Part shown: positions 1 through 6,434 of the stretch, piece after piece
How positions within the stretch are numbered: the stretch's first letter is position 1
Layout: each line of letters begins with the position of its first letter
Assembly (NCBI RefSeq): GCF_014489535.1
Contig: NZ_CP060783.1
Span: 310,001 to 374,000, forward strand
DNA length: 64,000 nucleotides
Source: Diaphorobacter aerolatus
GTDB taxonomy: Bacteria > Pseudomonadota > Gammaproteobacteria > Burkholderiales > Burkholderiaceae_C
Reading direction: 5' to 3'
Notes under the pieces: model-generated
Told to the model about the DNA's origin: nothing
Database searches by the model: none
The model's input: the letters and a program-made list of their open reading frames with translations, nothing else
Made by a program: the position numbers and the translations under genes

Positions 1-909
1 ACCGAGCATGCCTTCTACTCGGACGAGGACGGCACCAGCCCGCTGGGTTTCTACAGCAACCAGCGCAGCAGCGACTCAGTCGCCCCCGCGGGAGAAAACG
101 ACTCCACAGAAATCCTGTACCTGCCCACCGCCAACGGCCTGATGCCCATTGCCGCACAGATCAACGGACGAATCCATGCGATCGATACCGACCACCTGAA
201 CACCCCGCGCCGACTCACGAACGCCGACGGGCAAGTGGCCTGGCAATGGCTGATCACCGGCTTCGGCGAAGTCGCACCGACCACGGGAGCCAACGGCTAT
301 CTGCAACCCGGCAGCGCCGCACCTGTTGCGCCGAGCTATGCACCGGCGGTGACATTCAACCTGCGATACCCCGGCCAGCAGTGGGATCAAGAGACAGGGC
401 TCGCCTACAACATCAACCGGTACTACGATGCGAGCAGCGGGCGGTATATTCAGGCGGATCCGATTGGGTTGGATGGGGGGTGGAATCGGTTTGCTTATGT
501 TGGTGGCAACCCTTTGAAAACTACGGACCCCTCTGGTTTAGCTCCGAATTGCAGATTCGTTGGTCCGGTTTACCAGTGCGACTTTACTCCACCCCCAACC
601 AATCCTGATTGGTCACCGGGCCCGCCTGTTGCTTCAGGCTCTCCAGCGCTCAACCTACCACCAGTGGAGTCCACGCTTTGCAAAATTTCTCCACTCATGT
701 GCGCAGGCCTGACTGGTGGGCGCGGTCTTGTCGACTTGTGCACGAATAGCGAGAGTGATCGCTGCAAAAAGGCTGTAGAAACCTGCGCGAGTTCTTGCGC
801 CGAAAAATACGCAACCGGCACGCTTCCCGGAAGTGGACGGGATATAGCGAGCCGAATTCGAGTTTGCATCCGCAATTGCATGCGAGACAATGGCTGTAAT
901 GACTATTAA
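1..909 (+). CDS. Rhs/YD-repeat protein, C-terminal part with cysteine-rich toxin tip (5' end outside window)
   Basis: The frame is open from the first base, so the gene starts upstream of the window. Residues 1 to about 180 are the end of an Rhs core: YD-type repeats, then the hallmark run containing [17 protein letters not shown] and NPLKTTDPSGL, after which Rhs proteins switch to a variable C-terminal toxin. The tip that follows (about 120 residues, from base 541) is Pro-rich at first and then carries eleven cysteines, several as C-x3-C pairs. I recognise no nuclease or other catalytic motif in it. Such proteins are delivered toxins, commonly by type VI secretion, and are paired with an immunity gene immediately downstream; the gene at 940 fits that place. 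The Rhs assignment is sure; the activity of the tip is unknown. Confidence 0.9.
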   Translation, partial: TEHAFYSDEDGTSPLGFYSNQRSSDSVAPAGENDSTEILYLPTANGLMPIAAQINGRIHAIDTDHLNTPRRLTNADGQVAWQWLITGFGEVAPTTGANGYLQPGSAAPVAPSYAPAVTFNLRYPGQQWDQETGLAYNINRYYDASSGRYIQADPIGLDGGWNRFAYVGGNPLKTTDPSGLAPNCRFVGPVYQCDFTPPPTNPDWSPGPPVASGSPALNLPPVESTLCKISPLMCAGLTGGRGLVDLCTNSESDRCKKAVETCASSCAEKYATGTLPGSGRDIASRIRVCIRNCMRDNGCNDY

Positions 910-939
910 TCCAAAATTAATATCTAACGAGAAAATAAC

Positions 940-1164
940 ATGAATTTCCAAGAAGCCAAAGAATTAATAGGTTCTGCACAAAATATTAATGATCACCTGA
1001 ATAATATGGCAGATATGATAAATTCCATTCAAGATTATGAACTTCAAAAAAATATCAAGTTGGAATTGGGTCAAGTTATGGGAAAGGTTTATCTGGGTTT
1101 TATACATCCAGTCATTGTCCAATTTCCTGAGCTTGATCCTGATACCCCAGTGGAAAATTCTTGA
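940..1164 (+). CDS. small protein, putative immunity to the adjacent cysteine-rich Rhs tip
   Basis: 74 residues, ATG 30 bases after the Rhs stop, with only a weak purine stretch upstream. The product is soluble, mostly helical by composition and acidic at its C-terminus (ends PDTPVENS). It has no signal peptide and no recognisable motif. The immunity role is inferred purely from position directly behind a toxin tip, which is the normal arrangement in Rhs loci. Its AT-rich codon use contrasts with the GC-rich Rhs core, as is usual for exchanged tip/immunity cassettes. Confidence 0.6.
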   Translation: MNFQEAKELIGSAQNINDHLNNMADMINSIQDYELQKNIKLELGQVMGKVYLGFIHPVIVQFPELDPDTPVENS

Positions 1165-1260
1165 GACTCAAATCCACTTATTTCATTTAGATGAATTCCC
1201 TCTTCCATTTAGAGTGGCTCACACCACCGATCCACGAAGCGTTTGCAGACGGAGATATGT

Positions 1261-1602
1261 GTGAGTCATAATAATTTGCAAAGTGCCTTCAAACTCATAT
1301 CAGATTACAAACGAGGAAAACTGGAACCCGATAGTGATATTAGTGATGAGCAAATTTCTCTTCTGGATTTACTCTGTGTAGATCTTCTACCAGATGAGAA
1401 ATTTTCTTTAACGGAGTTGGGTGTTCTTGTAGAGAAGATTGCACAAGCCGACACTAGGTGGAATAGAGAGTGTCAGTTCACTATTAATGAGTTCTATGCT
1501 TTGAAGGAAGCGGGGAAAATAGCTGAGGCTCATCAAATTCGATGTGCTTTTGTTAAGGCATGTCCTTCTTCTTGGTACAGGGAAATTGTTGAAAATATTT
1601 AA
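1261..1602 (+). CDS. uncharacterised acidic protein, orphan immunity-type gene
   Basis: The frame is open from a TTG at 1243, but I prefer GTG at 1261: CGGAG lies about 7 bases upstream and no better start exists. This gives 113 residues. The product is acidic and helical, with a Leu/Asp-rich middle (ISLLDLLCVDLLPDE) and a Trp-containing C-terminus. No toxin fragment is visible between it and the previous gene (1165-1260), so it looks like an immunity gene left after its toxin was lost, sitting just before the next Rhs-core copy. I do not recognise its family, and the immunity role is inference from context. Confidence 0.55.
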   Translation: MSHNNLQSAFKLISDYKRGKLEPDSDISDEQISLLDLLCVDLLPDEKFSLTELGVLVEKIAQADTRWNRECQFTINEFYALKEAGKIAEAHQIRCAFVKACPSSWYREIVENI

Positions 1603-1617
1603 AACACAGGTGTCGCG

Positions 1618-2474
1618 ATAGTTTCAATAAAACAGCAGCGACTCGGTCGCTCCAATATGAGAAAACGACTCCACAGAAATCCTGTACCTGCCCACCGCCA
1701 ACGGCCTGATGCCCATGGCCGCGCAGATCAACGGACGAATCCATGCGATCGATACCGACCACCTGAACACCCGCGCCGACTCACGAACGCCGACGGGCAA
1801 GTGGCCTGGCAATGGCTGATCACCGGCTTCGGCGAAGTCGCACCGACCACGGGGCCAGCGGCTATCTGCAACCCGGCAGCGCCGCACCTGTTGCGCCGAG
1901 CTATGCACCGGCGGTGACATTCAACCTGCGATACCCCGGCCAGCAGTGGGATCAAGAGACAGGGCTCGCCTACAACATCAACCGGTACTACGATGCGAGC
2001 AGCGGTCGGTACATTCAGGCGGATCCGATTGGGTTGGATGGGGGGTGGAATCGGTTTGGTTATGTGGAGGGGAATCCGCTCAAGTACACCGACCCTACGG
2101 GGCTCGTAATACCTGCTCCGATCATTGCTTGCGCAGCGAACCCTGTGTGTGCGGCAACGATGGGTGGTATTGTGGTTACTGCCGCAAATGCATGCAAACA
2201 GACATTCGACTGGATGTTCTCCAGGCGCCCAGATAAAGACACGCGAGACCAAGCGGATGAACAAGCTACGGACGAAAATGGGAGACTGAGGTGCCAGTAC
2301 TGCGGTGATGTCTTGACTACAGAGCCAGGCCAAGGCAATTCCCGCGAATTCGACCATGAAAAACCTTGGTCGCGAGGTGGAGGTTCTGAAATAGATAATA
2401 TCTTAGACAGTTGCCGAACTTGCAACCGGGGAAAGGGTAATCGATTATTTCCAAGCGAGTGGACTCCAAAATAA
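1618..2474 (+). pseudogene. displaced Rhs tip 2: partial Rhs core with HNH nuclease toxin
   Basis: From about 1618 the DNA repeats the core found at about 47-530 and then diverges into a new tip. Compared with copy 1 it has an in-frame TGA (1658-1660, where copy 1 has GGA), one C missing in the run at about 1769 and one G missing at about 1853. The reading frame is therefore restored only from about 1855. After DPTGL comes a hydrophobic Ala/Cys linker shared with copy 3 (2100-2204), then a nuclease domain: [30 protein letters not shown]. This is a CxxC...DH...CxxCN zinc-type HNH motif that would cleave DNA in a target cell. There is no own promoter or start, so this is an orphan tip usable by recombination into the upstream Rhs gene. 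Confidence 0.85.
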
Positions 2475-2743
2475 TGAAAGATATACATATAAAATGTTAT
2501 GTTTGCGTTCATGTTTTTGAAGATACGCGACCCGTTTTGTTAGTAAGTCGTCCAGATGGTGATTGGTGTTTTTTGTGTGGTGCTGATCATGCTAATAATG
2601 CCAATGCTTATCGAGTTGTTGGTATCGGGCATGTTCTTGAAAATGATATTAGTATTGATGATGTAATGGATTTAAAGCCCGATTGGGAGGCAGAGAGGAA
2701 AGATATTAAATCTGATTGGATACGAACTCCAATCATAGATTAA
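2474..2743 (+). CDS. immunity protein for the HNH Rhs tip
   Basis: 89 residues. The ATG overlaps the stop of the HNH toxin (TAATG, 2472-2476), showing translational coupling within the cassette. The sequence begins with a cysteine-containing strand (KCYVCVHVF) and continues PVLLVSRPDGDWCFLCGADH, a pattern I associate with small DUF2185-like immunity proteins found next to HNH tips. That family name is from memory and not verified. The product is soluble and cytoplasmic. It should neutralise the adjacent nuclease, presumably by binding it. The ORF is intact although its toxin's core is not, so it may still protect against sibling cells carrying the same tip. Confidence 0.75.
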   Translation: MKDIHIKCYVCVHVFEDTRPVLLVSRPDGDWCFLCGADHANNANAYRVVGIGHVLENDISIDDVMDLKPDWEAERKDIKSDWIRTPIID

Positions 2744-2767
2744 ATAACAGAAAATTTAATAATCAAA

Positions 2768-2992
2768 ATGCGATCTGCTGTCGGGAAATTTCGGTGGCGA
2801 AGCGAATGGCGAGGTGCTTTGGGGATGGGAAATTTAGACCCCGACTCTCCGATACCAGACCAAGGGCCTGGTCGAGATATGGGGCGGGGAGCAGGACGAA
2901 CACCTCACGATACAGGAGAACGAAATGTCAATAGTCATGAAGAGCATTCAAGACGTCCCAAAGGGAATCCAAATGGTGCACCGCGCCGATAA
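2768..2992 (+). pseudogene. orphan toxin-tail fragment (tip 3)
   Basis: This open stretch of 74 codons starts 24 bases after the HNH immunity gene and is in the same frame. It ends in a basic, Gly/Arg/Asn-rich tail containing EEHSRRPKGNP. That ending resembles the extreme C-termini of Rhs tips as I remember them. There is no recognisable domain ahead of it and no Rhs core, so it appears to be the last piece of a tip whose front was lost. It is followed directly by an immunity-like gene. The call rests on position plus the tail motif. Confidence 0.4.
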
Positions 2993-3011
2993 GCATTCAT
3001 CACAATGGTCC

Positions 3012-3472
3012 ATGCCTGCTTCTAGCGGAAGATCGGCGTTTTTCTGCACATTTTTGATGCATGCGGAAAAATCTGAAAATATAGTATGCACATTAAATAT
3101 AAAAAGCGATTTTTGGAAACGAGGAATTATAAACCATGAATCAGTGATGGTAAATGACATTAATGTTGAGTTGTCTCAAGTTTTATTAAATCCAAAAGCA
3201 ATTCAAATGCTTCAAATAAAAATGAATAAATGGCTTGAAGGTGGGGTCTTTTTGAGATTGAGATTGGCGCAATTGGAGAGAGCGATCAGAAGTTGAGAGT
3301 CGGTCTTGAGTCGGATGTAAATTTGCTGTGCACAGCATCCAAACCTGCTTTTGTTGTCCATTATTCAAGTGGCTCCGTAATGCAGGCACGTTGGTCATTC
3401 TTGGTTGATCAATCGTGCATTCGGATTTGTTCAGATGAAATCAAAATCTCATTGGAATCAATATGCGTATAA
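3012..3472 (+). pseudogene. immunity-like gene, frameshifted
   Basis: Two frames join into one coherent product of about 153 residues. The first runs to about 3250 (ending around NKWLEGG). The second continues with FEIEIGAIGESDQK and runs to TAA at 3470-3472. The join needs one extra T in the T5 run at 3249-3253. The start is uncertain: ATG 3012 follows the preceding toxin tail sensibly, whereas ATG 2925 has a good AGGAG but would overlap that tail by 68 bases. The product is beta-rich, soluble and of no family I recognise. The bases from 3473 to about 3607 contain a further open scrap (MVTEDYIVEYELFCQNGD from 3477) that I cannot assign. Confidence 0.45.
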
Positions 3473-3607
3473 AAAAATGGTCACCGAGGATTACATAGTC
3501 GAGTATGAGCTATTTTGCCAAAATGGTGATTTTGGGGGCAAAAGATACGACTTTAGTCCAAGGTTGGAAAAATATCTGTCTCCCTCGGGTAGTTCACTTC
3601 CCGCACT

Positions 3608-4131
3608 GCGCAAAGCTATCCACCGGCGGCGACATTCAACCTGCGATACCCCGGCCAGCAGTGGGACCAGGAGACAGGACTCGCGTACAACATCAACCGG
3701 TACTACGATGCAAGCAGCGGGCGGTACATTCAGGCGGATCCGATTGGGTTGGATGGGGGTGGAATCGATTTGCTTATGTGGAGGGGAATCCGCTCAAGTA
3801 CACCGACCCTACGGGTCTTGTGATACCTGCTCCGATCATTGCGTGCGCAGCGAACCCTCTGTGTGCTGCAACGATGGGCGGTATTGTGGTTACAGCCGCA
3901 AATGCTTGTAAACAAACTTGGGATTGGGTTTTCAACCAACAGCAACCTGATCCTCTAGCACCAGCAGGGAATGCTGGACACTCCACTGGTACAAGTGAGT
4001 CGACACGAGGCAAGCATGAAGCGGGAGATGCGCGTCGCGGTAGAGATCGCGGAGGAGAAAGTGGAGACTTGAACCGAGACTTGCCTAGAAGAAAACCCGA
4101 CGGATGGAAAGGTCCTTGGCCTCCCAAGTAA
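3608..4131 (+). pseudogene. displaced Rhs tip 4: short Rhs core and basic toxin tail
   Basis: From about 3608 the DNA repeats the last 190 bases of the Rhs core (compare 340-530). It has G5 where copies 1 and 2 have G6 (in GGATGGGGGTGG, about 3752), which breaks the frame inside the core. From [11 protein letters not shown] on, the frame is open to 4131. The linker IACAANPLCAATMGG is nearly identical to that of copy 2. The tip then becomes very basic and polar (KHEAGDARRGRDRGGESGD) and ends WKGPWPPK. I do not recognise a catalytic motif in this short tail. With no start or complete core it cannot be expressed alone as an Rhs protein. Confidence 0.75.
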
Positions 4132-4145
4132 TTGGACTCAATTTG

Positions 4146-4475
4146 ATGAATAAAAGAACTCTTTGCATTCAAATTCAAGATGTCTCGTTAGATAGCGAGA
4201 TGTTATACATCGATTATTTGGCTCACTGTTTCTTCGCTTTTAGTGATTCAAGCATTGAGGACTTTCAAATGAAATTTGATAAAAAAAACAATGTCTTAAA
4301 TTTGAATTTTTCATCAAATGATATTATTGAAACATGGAGGCTAGTATCTAATAATTTCAATCCTGAAAAAAATGGATGCATTGCAGCTTTAAAAAGAAAA
4401 TGGATTGTAGTTGCTCAAGGTGATAAAGAGTGGGATGACTACGTTCTTTTAGATTCTTACCAGCAATCTATATAA
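4146..4475 (+). CDS. putative immunity protein for tip 4
   Basis: 109 residues from ATG 4146, just after the toxin stop at 4131. An in-frame ATG at 4104 inside the toxin is also possible. The product is AT-rich in codon use, acidic and beta/alpha mixed, with aromatic residues near both ends (LYIDYLAHCFFAF, KEWDDYVLLD). There is no signal or membrane segment. It occupies the standard immunity position behind a toxin tail; I do not recognise the family. Function is inferred from synteny. Confidence 0.6.
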   Translation: MNKRTLCIQIQDVSLDSEMLYIDYLAHCFFAFSDSSIEDFQMKFDKKNNVLNLNFSSNDIIETWRLVSNNFNPEKNGCIAALKRKWIVVAQGDKEWDDYVLLDSYQQSI

Positions 4476-4629
4476 AAGCTGGTAATATACATGTCGGGTG
4501 AAATCTCTGGGTACGTGGATAGCTATATTAAAATCAACGGTGTGAAAATTTATTGTGATTAATAAGTTGAAGTGCAACTCCTGAATCTCAAGATTATCGC
4601 CATTTTTATGGGAAATCTGTACTCGATGA
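4476..4629 (+). other. inter-cassette spacer with a 23-codon ORF
   Basis: This is AT-rich DNA between two toxin/immunity cassettes. It contains a short ORF, 4491-4562 (MSGEISGYVDSYIKINGVKIYCD), with no clear ribosome binding site; it could be the start of a lost immunity gene. Nothing else is supported here. Confidence 0.3.
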
Positions 4630-4779
4630 GCCGAATTTACCAAGACATTGGCGGGGAAGGCAGATGATGGGCAGTATTACCGATTCAGCAACACCAATGA
4701 TGGCTCTGCTCATTTCTCAGGAAGCTTTCCATCAAACAGTAACTTGATCCCTCCTTATACAAGAAGTCGGTTAGATTAA
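4630..4779 (+). pseudogene. orphan toxin-tail fragment (tip 5)
   Basis: A frame of 49 codons is open from just after a stop (4627-4629) to TAA 4777-4779, with no start codon and no Rhs core. The peptide (QYYRFSNTNDGSAHFSGS, ending PYTRSRLD) has the look of the end of a toxin domain, and its stop overlaps the start of the next gene in a TAATG, exactly as in the HNH cassette. This strongly suggests a toxin 3' end that kept its original junction with its immunity gene when the rest was deleted. Confidence 0.55.
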
Positions 4780-5264
4780 TGATCTTTGGTAATAAAAAAA
4801 TATTTGCTGTGGAGTGCGAGAAAAGCGGCACATTTAGTGGTACGAAAATTGTGCAAGCGTGTCTCTATATTAATAACCAGAAGATCGGGGTTTTTGAGGA
4901 AACGGCCATTTCTGGAACTATATTACTAGCAATTGCCTCATTTTTAAAATTCTCGAATCTCCGATGTAGTGAAGAAAATACCGATCATACCGCTTTTGAT
5001 ATGATTTACAAATCAATGTATGGGAGGGATTGGAGAATCGGTATTGAGAAAAATTATAGAGATAAATACTCAATTCATGACATATTCGAAATTGCAGTCG
5101 CAGATCAAGGTTATGTCGTATATCTTACGACCTTCTCTCAGGAAAATTCTCGTATTTTAATAGGAAGCAGAGAGGGAAAGTATTTTGGTTCCGTCGATGT
5201 TTGTGAAAAATATGTAAACCATATGTTCTTGAAAATCTTTGACTGGATCGAGGAGGAGGAGTAA
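4779..5264 (+). CDS. Imm42-like immunity protein
   Basis: 161 residues, intact. The ATG overlaps the stop of the preceding toxin tail (TAATG, 4777-4781). The beginning MIFGNKKIFAVECE, followed by ACLYINNQKIGVFEET, matches my memory of the Imm42 immunity family (MI-G-p-FAIe... then a YINGe-G strand); not verified. The product is acidic (ends EEEE), soluble and cytoplasmic. The gene is AT-rich compared with the chromosome, indicating horizontal origin. It is a lone survivor whose cognate toxin is reduced to the 49-codon tail upstream. Confidence 0.7.
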   Translation: MIFGNKKIFAVECEKSGTFSGTKIVQACLYINNQKIGVFEETAISGTILLAIASFLKFSNLRCSEENTDHTAFDMIYKSMYGRDWRIGIEKNYRDKYSIHDIFEIAVADQGYVVYLTTFSQENSRILIGSREGKYFGSVDVCEKYVNHMFLKIFDWIEEEE

Positions 5265-5422
5265 GTTTTGCAGACGTGAATGGCAATTCACCCCTCAATT
5301 TCACAGGCGGACTGATGTGCTGTCGTTGTGTTAAGGATAAGTTATGGCCTGGCAACCAATTGATTGTAACGCGATCCGGAAGATTATTAAAAAAGAATTT
5401 AGTGAATTGCCGTATGGTCTGA
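5264..5422 (+). pseudogene. open scrap, possible remnant of a secretion-associated lipoprotein
   Basis: An open stretch without start codon begins at the previous gene's stop and runs into the next gene in another frame. It reads DVNGNSPLNFTGGLMCCRC and then KLWPGNQLIVTRSG. The VNG...GG..CC...WPG pattern faintly recalls DUF3304 proteins that travel with T6SS/Rhs loci. Too short and degenerate for a firm call. Confidence 0.25.
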
Positions 5423-5664
5423 AAACAAAGTTTTCTGAATTATTTGATGAACTGGAGGAAATTTCTTGCAATAGAAACGACGGCGTCAGTAGTGAGAAGG
5501 TGTTCATCATAATTCGCTCGTCGACTCATGTATTAATTTTTGATGATGTTGAGTAGGAATTCGGCGTTGCAAGACTAACTAGTCATGAAAGACTCATTCA
5601 AAACTGGGCGTTATTTCCGAATTTCGGGAGTGCAATTAGAAATTTTCTAAATGAAACGCCATAA
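5344..5664 (+). pseudogene. immunity-like gene interrupted by an amber codon
   Basis: ATG 5344 has AAGGA about 7 bases upstream. The frame runs 70 codons to TAG at 5554-5556. It then continues open without shift for 35 more codons (EFGVARLTSHERLIQNWALFP...) to TAA at 5662-5664. Reading the TAG as GAG gives a smooth DDVE-E-EFG join, so a single G-to-T nonsense change in a protein of about 106 residues is the simplest explanation. The protein is acidic and helical, of unknown family, within the run of immunity-type genes. Unlike most lesions in this window, this one is a substitution and not an indel. Confidence 0.5.
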
Positions 5665-5731
5665 TCCAACTTTAAGCTTCCGGGTTTTCCTTCGTCTAAG
5701 GCGAAAGCTAAATGTCATTCGCCTCGATTAA

Positions 5732-5842
5732 GGGGTATGGAGCTTTTTTACTCACATCGGTTTTGGAAATGATATCGCAATTGGCACCTACAGCGTGGCT
5801 ATGACATCAATTAAATTTCCAAGAGTGATATATGATGACTGA
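5732..5842 (+). pseudogene. orphan toxin-tail fragment (tip 7)
   Basis: A frame of 36 codons is open after a stop at 5729-5731, reads GFGNDIAIGTYSVAMTS and ends PRVIYDD with TGA at 5840-5842. It overlaps the start of the next gene by about 10 bases, the same stop/start overlap as in two other cassettes here. There is no start codon and no core. Interpreted as another toxin 3' end. The preceding 67 bases (5665-5731) hold nothing I can assign. Confidence 0.4.
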
Positions 5843-6143
5843 ATTTGAAAACAAAGCTCATGCATTCATAGTCTTGAATGTCTTCGAGCAAATGCTAGAA
5901 CTTGGGAGAATAATTCACAATCTTTCAATGGCTGCTCGGGATACCTATGAAATTGGCTCTGGTGGCGTCACAAATCCTGGTAAGCTGCGCAGAATTAACG
6001 AAGTCATTCAACGAATATCTTCTTTGCAATTAAGCGTCGCATCGGACAACAAAGAAGATCTCGATTCTTTCATTCAGTCCTCATTTGAAATGTTGGAGCT
6101 AGAAATAGAGGATTTAAAGATTCCTGGGAAGTTTTTTAGATAA
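5832..6143 (+). CDS. putative immunity protein, last of the Rhs array
   Basis: 103 residues from the ATGATG at 5832, overlapping the preceding toxin tail. The product is helical and acidic, with a hydrophobic first helix (HAFIVLNVFEQMLELGRII) and a leucine-spaced C-terminal half. No signal peptide. Family not recognised. It is intact and closes the run of orphan tips; a hairpin follows about 25 bases after the stop. Confidence 0.55.
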   Translation: MMTEFENKAHAFIVLNVFEQMLELGRIIHNLSMAARDTYEIGSGGVTNPGKLRRINEVIQRISSLQLSVASDNKEDLDSFIQSSFEMLELEIEDLKIPGKFFR

Positions 6144-6167
6144 CGAAAATAGGATCTTATTGAATAT

Positions 6168-6223
6168 AAAAAGCCATCTGTAACCTTTCGTCAGCCGCGA
6201 CGGCTGGGAGTTCAGGTGGCTTT
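6168..6223 (+). terminator. nested hairpin after the Rhs array
   Basis: AAAGCCATCTG (about 6169-6180) pairs with CAGGTGGCTTT (6213-6223), with one G-U pair. A second perfect hairpin, CAGCCG-CGA-CGGCTG (6192-6206), sits inside. There are A residues before and T residues after, so it could terminate transcription from either side. Plausible but not certain. Confidence 0.45.
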
Positions 6224-6337
6224 ATCGTTGGTGCCCACGTTGTTTGTTCGCTGCGAACTGGGCTGCGCCAATATCGCCTCAATCACTTCGATCACCATAC
6301 GCTGGCGAGGCTTGCGCAGCGTGGTGATGCGCTCCAG
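6212..6337 (-). pseudogene. C-terminal relict of an unidentified protein
   Basis: The reverse strand is open for 41 codons between stops (LERITTLRKPRQRMVIEVIEAILAQ...), with no start and a regular helical C-terminal look. It could be the tail of an XRE-type regulator, which is a guess. The adjoining bases 6338-6434 show nothing coding. Confidence 0.3.
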
Positions 6338-6434
6338 CTAAGACTCCAAATCAAATACAAGAATGCGCTTTCTTTGATCGCTCGATCTGAAACCGTAGAC
6401 ATTGGAAACGCGCTCGCGTCTCAGAAACCCACAA

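Noticed and set aside
1..6143. CRISPR array in the repeat-rich left end
   Set aside because: The repeats are long partial gene copies, not short regularly spaced units; no CRISPR-like array exists anywhere in the window.
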